64,000 nt of DNA from Protonemura montana (taxonomy: Eukaryota; Arthropoda; Insecta; Plecoptera; Nemouridae). A model generated the notes under the pieces. The model was not told the origin of the DNA. It was given only the letters and a program-made list of their open reading frames with translations, and ran no database searches. Location of the stretch: NCBI GenBank assembly GCA_947568835.1, contig OX387603.1:16826651-16890650 (forward strand). The letters run 5' to 3'. A program made the translations under genes and the position numbers. Of this stretch, positions 13,321-24,800 are shown one piece after another; position 1 is the stretch's first letter, and each line of letters begins with the position of its first letter.

Positions 13321-15213
13321 TCACCATTCCCCGTCCCACCAGCGTCGTGACGGTGTCGTGCAGCTGTCGAGTGCGAGCGCTTCCCGTGGGCGCCACGCGA
13401 ACTTCGTGCGAAGACGCCGGGAATAGCGACGCTTGGCGTCGGCCCAGTTGGCCAAGCGTCGCGACGCTTTTAGCCGCGTCGGGTCACGTGGTTCGACGTC
13501 GACGCCGTGGGGACAGTCAGAGCCAAGACGCCTTCCGGTACCAGTAGGGTGATTGGGGTGGGTGACGAAAGGAAGAAGGGTTGGTATAGAGACTTGGTTT
13601 TTTGGGACGGGTTGGTGGATGGGGATGGCGATGGAGATTCTGTGGGGAGGCCGAGGGACGTCGAGGTACTTACGTCTTGCGCTAATTAGGTTAAGATTTT
13701 TGCAAGTGTAATTTATCCACTTTTTAAGTCCCACAGAAAAAGCCGCCTGAGAAATATTAATGAGAAAATAATAGGGTTACTCTTTTTTTTAATGCCTCTT
13801 TTAATGCTTAGTTATTGGCGTGAAACTCTTTGACATTTTAGTGATACTGAGCAAGCACCAATAGAAAAATGCTCTTTAAATTCCATAAAAAACCGTTTTT
13901 GACTGCGGGGATTGTCAAAAATGCTGCTCTCTCCCACGACCACGTCCCGTCCATACAAAAAGGTATCTCTTCAGACAAGCACCTTCACCTCCCGACCGCC
14001 AATCCAGCGTACCGTCCGCTGTCCAAGCCGTTTGCGATTATCACAGCGGGCACTCTGACAAGAATGACACAAATAGAGACGACTAGGTGACGAGTCCTCG
14101 CAAACAATTCGCACAATTGCGACAAACTTACGCCGTTGATTGTACCTCACGATCGACGACTCTCAGAGTTACCGTCCTCTGCCAGAGACTGCCGCACGTC
14201 GGTAACTTCAGCCGTGTCGTATGGGTTGAGATCATGCCCAATCACAACAATGCACCACTGTGCTTGCGTCTCAAATCCAACAACGCGTCACCGAGATTAA
14301 TTTAAGTGTAGACACCATATAAATCACAAGGGTTAATATTTTGTGACAAAGTTCCTAGACGATATTCGGTTAGCAGAAGTTATTTGCAATAATCTGTCGC
14401 CCCGAAAAAAGAAGGAGAAAACAATACTTCTCTCCCCGCCATTAGATCTGAGAACGGCCACCCGTTTGGAAATAAGTGTGGGTAACGCAAGGCCATTCGC
14501 TCTATTTTTATATACTCTCCAAGCATAAGACGCCTAAATTGAGTTGTTTTTACAATAAAAAATGTTTCCGGGAGAAAAAAAAGAGGCGGTAGTCAATAAG
14601 ATGAAACTTAACCACTTAACTTTGCAGCACTTTGATAGATTTTAAAGTAAACTACAAAATACAACGGTAAGATTAAGTCGATCGCCAAGTATTCGAGTGT
14701 AGCGCTCCACTCGATTCCTTCCAACGGTGTTGTTAGACATGAGATGTTGATGTTGATGTGGTGTTCTAGGTAGACCATCAACATGTGATTCACACAACCA
14801 CCAACTTGAGCGCGTGCTGTTGCGGCTTCTTTGACGCGAGCCAGTTACTATGGGATGAACATTGTGTACTTTGCCTAGAATTTGATTGCTTTCGGACGTT
14901 TATGTACATCGGATATTATGCATTGCTGCATTACTTGGCTCACACGGTGAACATTCAATTATTTTGACAGTACTCTCGCTATTTTATAATTCATTAGTAT
15001 TTCTTGAGCACGTTACGGTATATGCATGCATGCATGCACTTGTATATGTGAGCGCATTGATGTGTGGAATTATATACGGCGCAATAACTCAAGTTAAGCG
15101 AATATTTGGAATTATGTGACGTAGTTTTCGGTGCCGTTTCTACGTTTTATTCAAAAATGGTTTTCCGATTTGGTACTTATCTAAAACCAGTAAAATATTA
15201 TCGGGAAACTCAC

Positions 15214-15282
15214 TTCAGACGGATTACCGCCATGCGATGCGGCGCAATCGACTGACAGATTGCGTGGGTGTACGAACTGGAA
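15214..15282 (-). CDS. Candidate small exon on the minus strand
   Basis: On the minus strand, a strong acceptor (CCATTTTCTCTCAG) precedes 69 nt ending at a GTGAGT donor. They read as 23 codons in phase 0, beginning FQFVHPRNLSVDCAASHGGN. It shares phase 0-0 with the candidate exons at 10311-10373 and 7887-7952, so all could be consecutive exons of the leftmost gene. No homology is recognised and chance cannot be excluded. Confidence 0.3.
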
Positions 15283-18200
15283 CTGAGAGAAAATGGACCC
15301 AACATCGCTTAAAAAGCTACCAAAGATAAATATTAAAAGTACCTCTACCAGAGGTATAGGAATATGACCGTTTGAGTTAAGAGCATTAATCATTATTGCT
15401 CACAATAAAAATATGTAAATTGTGAGTATCTCTTCCACCCCACCACAACAACCTCAACATTGTGACATATACAGATTAGCAAGCTTATAAGCAGAATTCA
15501 ATCTATTATTTTCCTCTATAATTAATTTTCTGGCTTGTTGCCTATTTTTTAATGACAAAATTGTTCGACTTCTTTCTCAATCACATTCTTGGAGACGACT
15601 AGCACCTAGAAGACTCTCCTAGCGCCTTCCAACAAATGAAAAAAGCCGAGCTTGACCAACGTCCACCAAAGTCAATGATGTCAAAGACAATGTCCCCATT
15701 TCGTTAACGTCTCCCTTGCCTCTAATGCTTGTCCTATTCAATCACAGCATTCATCCACGCGGCATTCAATTCGGCCCACTCTCTCCGATGATTCCTCGGC
15801 ACAAACCGCGGAGCCAAGACGCGAATTTGTTGGCGCGGCAAAGTAAGTGAATTTCCTGTACGTACTTAAGTGTATAAAGACATAATCCCCTTTCAATTTG
15901 CACCCCCAGCGCTCTTGGCTTACCTACTATGGCAACATCGACGCCATTCATCGAAGCCCTTTCAGTCTGATTCCATCTGGCCCGTTTTGGGGCGCGATTG
16001 GTTGAAGATAGCTAGTTAATTCCATGTCTATACTGGAGTGTAATGACTGAGCCAAAATGTCCATCTAATTTACACTCCACGTCGTGGCATATTATACATA
16101 CTCTACGTCTACGACACCGTCAACGTATTCAATTTCAGCCCTTTCAAGACTCATCCTCAACTCCTTGACGTCGCAATTGTCTGACGCGGCCGCAAGTGAA
16201 ATTGCTTTCGCACGTCCTTCCTCTTCAGAGACCTTCCGTCATGGCAGACTATCAACTTCTCGTCCTATATTCCAGGAAAGCTTAGTTTTCTGCAAGACCG
16301 ATCACCGAACCACACCGTATCCATGTTGCAGCTAGTGCTCCTTCAAGAGCAATCAGCACTGGATGCGCAGAGCCTCCTGGCTTACATCGATTCCTCCAAC
16401 AAGATTAGGTTTAAGTCCCAAGACGCAACTATGAACTGGCTTACCCAGAAGTAAGTGACATTGTCCTAAGGACTCCAGAGACCAGATAAGACTCAATCTC
16501 TAAAAAAATCCAGCTATCTCCATCTCCGGCCACCCAACCAACGCTAATCTCAACGCCACGTTGCTTAACTCCATCTCTTACCACAAAACATCATCAGAGC
16601 CGACCCCCAACGCGGTTCTTACCTTTCCGTCGAGCGACGCACTGGGAGCTGCGCGGTGGTCGGCCAGCTCGCCGCTGATAAGCCACACATTCCTCCTGGC
16701 AATGGTCCTTCCTTTCGCTGTCCTTCAAGAGCGACTAGACCGCCACCTAGCGGCTGCTTGCCGACTCACTCGCTGCCCTCCGTTGATGGTCCTCGGCGGC
16801 AGCCGTGTCTTCGTAGCGGTCCCACCGACCGATCAACGATACAGGACAACAGAGTCACGTTCATGCCGCGCGCTCTAGGCGCTCTCTACACGGCAACTTG
16901 TACAACTAAACGTCGTAAACACGCGCATTACACGAGACAGGAGGGCTTCTGTACACCATTGTGACGTCGATGCGTCGTCGGTGGCGTGACGGAGAGCGCT
17001 GGGCAACGGGATGACCGAGCGCTGCGAACGTTGGCAGGCGACTGGTGGAGCGTGCGCGAAATACTGCGCCCCCCCCTGAGCCCCCTTTACCCCACCGCTG
17101 GTCGTTTTGGGGCGCTGTGCCATGCTATCGACCGAGCCGCCGAATTAGCTCCGCCTCCCCGCCACGCGTCCCATGTCCTCTATCTCGCTCGCACTTGTGG
17201 TGACCCAGTTTGAAAGGTGCGTGCGCATCCTCGCGAAGGGAATCAGTGACACCTGGCGGCGAACGCGTTACATGATCAATGGGATTGCGAAGGGCGCTGG
17301 ATTGACGCTCGGAAGGCTCGTGGCTTTATGTCGCCATCGTTTATTGAGGACGCGTTTTACGGGCGATTAACAACGGTAATGTCTAGAGATTCTTCCAAAT
17401 AGGTTGACAATAGTTCTCTATTAGCGCCGAGTTAGTAGAATCTTGTTTGGGAACAAGCCTGGATCTCGTATGAGCCACAGAGATCGTAAAACTGTATGGC
17501 CAGTGGGCAAAGGGAAAAACAGTTCGTAGCTCCTTTGATACGACTGCAAATATGAAAATGGGTAATGGTTAAGAGAGACGGATTCCTCTGCAACTGTTTA
17601 TTGTTTCTGTTTTCATAAAAGTATGTGAAAGTATTATATATGCTGATTATTTACACAAAGGTGTGTATGCTGACTGCAACCAACCAGCATCATTGCCACT
17701 CTTCCCCGCACTACCAGCAGATAGCCAATGTTTGTCCATTCGTTCTTGGACCCTGGACCACGAATTTCCCGAATCCTCTGGACATTGCAGTCGTATTTTC
17801 GTACTCTCAAAGCTGTCCACATTGTATTGTCCATTTAAGGCCCGAGTAAACTATTTGCATAACATCACTGACAAACCTATATACCCATTAGGTGAAGAGT
17901 TACATTTCTCTACTTTTTTCTTCAATACAAAGCTCACCGATGCCATCCCCATAGTTCCAGTGGTTCTATAGACGCACAAAGCCGCATTTTCTCTCGGTCG
18001 GTAACTAATTTTGTACACCCAATCGACAATCACAGTCATGGTACAACGCATACCATTGGATGTTACCATGGAAATAACAAATTAACCCCTAGGGCTCTGA
18101 TAACCCCGGTTTGCTGTGTGGCTCTGGCTGGATGTCCTCCAGTATTAGCGCCACTGTTCGATCGATGCCGGTTGTCCCGATTCGGGTCTCGACGGGCCCC

Positions 18201-20714
18201 GTCGAGAGGACGTGACAGATGGGACAAGGAAATGGCGGGGCAGAGGAACTTGTTCGCCTCCCCCCCCCCCCCTCTCCTCCCCCCCACTATCACCATCGCG
18301 TCACGAGGGACTCTGGATGGTGCGCCATCGTGGGTCATCGGAGGGGCTGGACAATGGGCCGTTAGAGTTAAAAGTTGTGAGGAGCTCAGTGTGAGCGATG
18401 TCAGGAGATGGAGGAATTTTTCGAGAGACATGTGCTTGATGGCGTTGTTTTGGTTCTTGGAAAATCAAAATACAATGCAGACATGAAGTACAATGAAGTA
18501 CAATGCGTACAATGTTGTGGGAATTAATGTTAATGTCGATTTTTTTGCTGAGATGCTAGCGCAATGATTCTTTGAGTTCGCAGATGTACCGTCGTCAAAT
18601 GAACCCCCTGTTCAATCGAAAGAATTATAATGGTTCATGTGCATTAGTTCGCCCTCGGATTTAGTCCGGTACTTAACTAGTACAGTTACTAACAGTAATA
18701 GTATATTCAGAGTTAATGCAGTAAACTAGTACTAGTGGATTTTAATCCCGCACTCTACCATCAGATGTTCAAATTGAGAGGTTTTAATAAATATAGAAGC
18801 AACTTGTAACCTTTATCTGTATTTTCCTATAAAATGTAAAGAAAATATTCCCTGAAGTGCAATCAGATTGCCTCGAAGCAATCCAATGTGCCATGAACGT
18901 ATATCTAGGTTGGGCTTAAGTTGACCACTTCAGACTAAAACATTGTTTAAGATAGACGGCAGCATAGATCTTTTTTAAACCAGTTTTACAGTTATGGTTT
19001 AATGCCATCATGTGAGCTGGAAAATGAATTTTCCGCACCAATTATGACTCAATGTTTTGTTAATCCACTGTAAAAAGCTCGTTAGGGGTTCATGGTCAAC
19101 TAAAAGTAAATAGCCTGTAGCTTTGATGAAGATATTCGTGATAGCGGGTACCGGAGGTAGGGGGTTAGGGAACGGGGGTCGGATTGGGTAGCTTCCCCTT
19201 ATCTGATCGCTGACCACAAGGGACGTGCTGAGAGTACGGGGGCGGTTGACGGTGTGGGGGAGGGGGAAACAGCATCCATGGTTACTGGACCGAGAGATAA
19301 CGGCTTGTTTACGAATTAAGTCACGTGGGTCAGGTCAGGAGTTGGCGATTAACTTGCCATGGAGCAGTACAGGTAGGAACACACGTTTTAATTAATTCAA
19401 TTACATATATGTGTGAAAATCGTCCACATTCCCGGTGGAGGTGCGAACAAATGTAATGTGAGTGTTTTGTTACATTCTCTGTTGTGGAATTGATACGGTG
19501 AAAGAGAAATGGAATATTGTTAATTCGTCTTGGTAGATACTATTTTGTCAATTTTGTCAATTTTTTTTAGGTTTATGCGTCATGGTTAAAATGTATAAAT
19601 TCTTTACATCAGCATGGCCTTGGCGAGGGGGGTGGGGGAGATCCATTCTTGGTCATTTTTTCATCGTTGTTTTAATTTCAATGTTCTATTTTTTTTTTAA
19701 ATTCACGGTAATTAATTACTGTTTCCTTACAGGTTCCGTTAGGCTATACATACAGAAATTTCCTTGTAACATGAAGTATGTATACATGTTGCACCTATTC
19801 GCTTTATGCGCCTTTTTTTAGCGGCGCAACTGGGAAATATGGGTGCCGTATGGTCGTACCTCACAGAAAATAACCCATCAACAACCTGATATTACATTGT
19901 TATAGCATCGCTAAAGCAATATGTAGAACAGAGCAGAGTTTATTTATATGCAAATGCCCACCACATGTGTTACAAAGCTGTTTATTGTAGACTCTCGTCT
20001 AATAATTTTGTTAAAATATTACTACAGAACCAACCCGGCTCAAAGTCAAGGAAGCCAATCCCAATTGACTTTCAGGAATACTTTTTCAAGAACAGTGGCT
20101 TACTTGAAGTCAATGAGGATCTTACTATAGATGTCGCATGGGTAAAATCCCTTATTATTACAATGGGTCCGTGATTTTTTGGTCAGTTTAGAGATCATAG
20201 GGTTACATGGATTAGTACATGTCATAGATTTTATGGGTAAACATGCCCAGATGTTTGACAGCAAATGCACTCGTGCACAAGAACCCACTACCCAGTCTGT
20301 CTTTGAGGAGTCCACACAGCAAATAAAGAGATATACTTCACAACGCTTTTGGGACATTTTGTGGAGGGGTAGGGGGGAGAGGGGGCTCACCGCTTGGAGT
20401 TAACATTAGAAAGGTCTAAGATCTAAGGGTCTTAGGGTCAGAACGCGCACACAGGACAATTGCCGAGTTAAAGAAATTAATTCCACTATCGAAGCATATA
20501 CCATACATCCACGGTCTGCTGTACGTAGCCAATAAGGGGGTACAATTTTAATTTTTGTTAGTTATTTGCTGGCATAGCATGCCCAGGTTCACTTGCCTGT
20601 CGCACTCATCAGTGCTCGTATTTTTTAAAGTGTGTCTAAACTTTGATGTTGGTTTTCTGTTAAAGGCCCCGTTCTACCTGTCCACAATTTCCGAATGTGA
20701 ACTTTGTCAAACTG

Positions 20715-21142
20715 TGCCTCTAACGGTTTGGCGTGTTGGAAACACCTGTTCTCATGAGATCACCAAGTTAAGCAACATAACGCTGAGTCAGGTATTAGAT
20801 GGGTGACCATCATTTGAATGGCCAGTTTTGTTTAGGAGAGAGGTTGGAGGAATGAAAATTAGTACAGCAACGTCATTCGCTTTGCTTATCTACGTCTCGA
20901 CGGCATGCATTTGTGGTAAAATCCTGCTGTTCGAATTGTACCGTCCTTTGGAAGGGCACCCGATGGCATTCCGGTGCTATTCAACAGGAGTAGGCTACGT
21001 GACGACAACGGGTTTCCCCTCCTCCCTTCAATCCTAGGCTAGGTTTATCATCATCCTCAACATCATCCACTAATTCACCGACGCCATTAGAGCAGTGCCA
21101 CTGGGCCCGTTGTCAAAACAGTGCGTCGTTAAACACAATAAT
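20715..21142 (+). repeat. SINE with a 5S rRNA-derived head, copy 1
   Basis: The first ~112 bp resemble 5S rRNA: GTTGGAAACACC near the start, then GATCACCAAGTTAAGCAAC (the internal-promoter region) and AGATGGGTGACCATC. The following ~315 bp match, with scattered differences, the body of a second copy at 49264-49714. That body includes GGAGAGAGGTTGGAGG, a CATCATCCTCAACATCATCC-like stretch and the tail AACAGTGCGTCGTTAAACAC. SINEs with 5S heads (SINE3 class) are transcribed by RNA polymerase III from the 5S internal promoter and moved by LINE enzymes. It lies about 700 bp upstream of the HIF-alpha start codon. Confidence 0.8.
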
Positions 21143-21293
21143 AAATTTAAACTAAATTAAAACACTTGCTCACAAATTAAACATTGAACGGAAATTGCTG
21201 TGGACAAATTTTAACTGAATTATTTAACATTTACTTATGTCTCTAAGACGAGCTCTACGGTGACCTAAAGTAACTTGGGTCGTAGGTACTCAC

Positions 21294-21336
21294 CACGGGT
21301 CAAAGATTCCTCACTCCTAAGCCGATATCGACTTTT
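21294..21336 (-). other. Candidate antisense exon upstream of HIF-alpha
   Basis: On the minus strand, GTGATTTTGCAG precedes 43 nt that end at a GTGAGTACC donor. The segment is open in one frame (KSRYRLRSEESLTR). Both splice signals are strong, but no partner exon was found. It lies about 500 bp upstream of the HIF-alpha start codon and points away from it. It may be chance or part of a divergent transcript. Confidence 0.2.
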
Positions 21337-21842
21337 CTGCAAAATCACAATTATGCAAAAAATAAAGTGCATTCAAATGTAATTGTATTTGAATGACGTT
21401 CTCAATTCAACGACTGGTCAGCAAAAATTGTCATGACCGTTTATATTTAAAATGACTAGTGCATAGAACATTTTCGCATTTTGGCTTTTGCGAGTTACTG
21501 ACATAGTGCTGCCATCTATTTAGAATTCCGGGGCGATTTCTCCTCCGAGAAGGCTGTGAGCTCAGTGGGTCAAGTCAAGTAGGCAGTGAGATGGAGCAAT
21601 GGAATGAGATTGTAATGGCGCAGTTTCGGTGGGTCGTCACAACTGGCCACTTGCTTGGCTAGTTTTTACTCTATTACAAGCTGCGTGTGCGACGTAAATG
21701 AATTGACAGCAGTGGTCGACATTTTAATAGTTCTGCATGGTGTTCGTAGCACTTTGTTTTGTGTCGGATGTCAGTCTCCTTGCAAGTTTTGTTCGTGTCG
21801 ATCAAGTGTTATTGATATAAGTGTCAGTCAGCTGTATGTCAG

Positions 21843-24800
21843 ATGGAAACCAAAAGGAAAGGGAAGCGGAGGTAAGAATCGAAGTTTGAGGCAGCTTTTT
21901 CTGGCCGATGCTAGATGAGATGGCCACTAATCATTGGTGACAACCTAGGTCTTTGGAGAAAGCCAGCATATCAACTTTAATTTTAACATGGGCTTAGGCT
22001 TAGGCAATTATATGAATACCGATATAGCTTTTACGGGAATCCAGCATTGCCTAGGAAGTAGGTTACATCTTCTCTGATTTCATCTGATCACCGACGTAGC
22101 TTAGTGCCTGTGGCATATGAATATCACAAACTTGATTTGCTCTGTTCTGGAATTATAGGAACTTCCATGTGCTGATCAAGGTAGTGTTGTTTGTAATGGC
22201 CTTGTGGTTGGCCTTGCTACAATTAAAAGAGAATATATGCCCATGTTCTCTGATTAGAGATAGTTATTGTACGGCATTGACTATTGTTTCTGTTTGATTT
22301 GACATTTTCACAAAATCATAAACTCCAAAAGTGCTCAAATTGTTCAATCCAAATCGCACCCAACTCCATGGTGATGCAATGGTTGAAATAGTTCATTGGG
22401 CTTACCAAAATTTGAGATTATTGTTACCATACTTTATGAAGAAAAAGTTATTGTTGAAGAAGTACATAGAACACGATAAAATTCAATTTATATCCATAAA
22501 GAGTGACCTAATATTAACAAGATCATTTTAGAAAGATCATAATAGCAATATAGCAATACATGAGTTGTCTGTAATCTCTGATTCAAATCAATGAAAGATT
22601 CCATGCCCAATTAGGTATGCTCTTGAAAAAGCTAGGTTGCTTAGTTAAATTAATTAGCAGTGATGAATCATTGCCTTGGGTGACAGGAACTCCGACAAGC
22701 GTAAGGAAAAGTCTCGAGATGCAGCTCGTAGCAGACGATCGCTTGAGACGGAGGTGTTTTCTGCCCTGGCAAGTGCATTGCCGCTGTCTTCTGCCATCGC
22801 CGTGCAGCTTGACAAGGCCTCCATCATGCGGCTCACGATTGCACATCTGAAACTGCGATCTCTCGTGTCTACGGCCACAGGTTTGGAACAAATTCTCTCA
22901 ATTTTAATGGGATTTAAAATATGTATAATGTGGGAATCAGTAAAATTGAAATGTGATGCATGTTTTGTGTTCCCTTTTCTTTAATTCAGTTGGTGTGTGG
23001 TTATGAGGGAGAAGTTATTAATTCGTAGTGTTTCTTAGAAAATGTATAACTACCATCTTCTGTGTTCTAAGTATATGAGTTACAAACTATTAAGTTCATA
23101 GGTTTAGCTACAAGGCCCAGTGGTAATGTTAAATGTTCTGCGGAGCAAACGAGCCGAAACAGTAGTGCCACCCAATGGCGCATGCAGCTATTCATTTTAG
23201 CAAACCTCTACAATTAAAAAAATTACAACTCAAAATATCATTGCATATATATATCCGTCGTTGAGGTAAGTATTATTAAAGATTTAATGATCGTCTACTA
23301 ATCACAAATGTGAGGATTCTGCGAGTATAACAAAATTAAATTTTTTAACATCTCTGATTGACCCCTATTTTTATTGGCAAGGTAGTCATTTGGAGATCAT
23401 TTTTTGCAAAAACAGTTAAACATAAGCGCTTTGCCTCTCACTAAACCTATGACCTCACTAGCACGACTGAATAGGCTGTACATTGTGTGAGTTATGATCG
23501 ACGTTCTGTGGTCGGACGTCACACCCAATACTCAAAACATCGGTCCTTTGTTGCAGGAGATGACACAGCTTTGGTGTCGAAGGCAGACGATCTTGAAGAC
23601 CGTCTACACATGCGAGCCTTGTCTGGATTCCTTTTTGTTGTCTCGGCCGAGGGGGATTTCGTGTTTCTCTCGGAAAACATTCAGGAGCACTTGGGCATCC
23701 CACAGGTATGCTGTTGGTGGCCTGCAGCCATAACACTTTAATATGTGTATCTGTAAAAAAAATCAATACCATTACCTAGCTTCTTGTTTTTATTTGTACT
23801 CTTTATGTCAATGATGGCATGTTTTACTGTCATCATGATAGCATGATAGCTTACATGATCTTTTCTTTCGGTATGGTCTGTGACTGTCTACTATCATATT
23901 AGACCAAACCTGCTGCTCGTACATAATTTTGGGCTAAACGTCTAAAATTTTGATTCATGATTGCATTAATCAAAGTTAAAAACACTCTAACTATCCTTTA
24001 CCTGAAGGTATTGCCAGTTAATCGTAGCAATAGACTGTTTTTACTCATTACCCAACATAGATGGATGCACTTAATTTGTACCAAATAAACTCTGACTGGC
24101 CCATGTACTTTTTGGAACAAAAGCCAGGAGAATGTAGGTATTGATCTGTCAAGGAATCTCCTTTGAATCTAATATTAAACCTCTCAAGCTTGTAGATACC
24201 TTTTTTTATTTGTCATCAAATAGGGGTAGCTATCTAAAAATATTTCTCTACAGCTCGCTACATCCATATCTACCATTGCTCCCCTAACTGAGATCCCCTT
24301 CTTGTGTCGTTGGCAGTTGGAACTGATGGGCCAGAGTGTCTATGAGTTCAGTCACCCATGCGATCATGATGAGCTGCGCTCACTGCTGTCGGAACGAACG
24401 GCTCGCGGGCAGCCCTGCTCGTTCTTCCTGCGGCTCAAGAGCACTTTGACCAGCAAGGGCCGCAGTGTCAACCTTAAGTCTGCCTCATACAAGGTCAGTG
24501 AACGTCTTAGTTTAGGCAAACAAGATTTGGGTACAGCCAGTCAAAGCATTACATTTGTGGTTCCTCCCAATTTTTTTTATTATATAGTGGGTGTTGAGGA
24601 ATATTTTAGTAATATATTTGACTATTTTTGGGTAGGTTTTCCTACTGTTTTAAGCATGTAGGACTTAGAATAAAAAATAAGCTGGGAGAATCAGTATGAA
24701 ATTTGAAACCACGGGGTCTTTGTGGATGTGTGTTCGCCTTACTTGCGGAAGGTCTTGATGAACCTGGCATAAAACCTTCTAACTGGTTGGCAGTTAGTTT

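Larger units (their letters stand above)
2521..21842. other. Long region without a confidently called gene
   Basis: About 19 kb between the leftmost minus-strand exons and the HIF-alpha start codon. It contains mostly AT-rich sequence with several islands rich in CpG (near 4.3-4.6, 8.3-8.6, 9.25-9.6, 13.3-13.7, 16.2-17.35 and 18.1-18.45 kb), where long but unconvincing ORFs occur on both strands. Entries below cover the supportable items: candidate minus-strand exons, a MITE-like inverted repeat, a CRE/ETS cluster and a 5S-derived SINE. The rest shows nothing I can name. Part may be introns of the leftmost gene, and part the HIF promoter region. Confidence 0.5.

Noticed and set aside
13181-13734. 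ORFs on both strands around the C17 tract
   Set aside because: They are driven by CpG-rich sequence and the homopolymer, and no homology is visible.
15016-15036. Short ATGC tandem repeat
   Set aside because: A minor microsatellite with no further significance.
16196-16455. Open plus-strand frame ending in ...MNWLTQK at a GTAAGT-like site
   Set aside because: About 86 open codons without an acceptor that fits and without a partner exon. The GTAAGT also forms the stop codon. Suggestive but not supportable.
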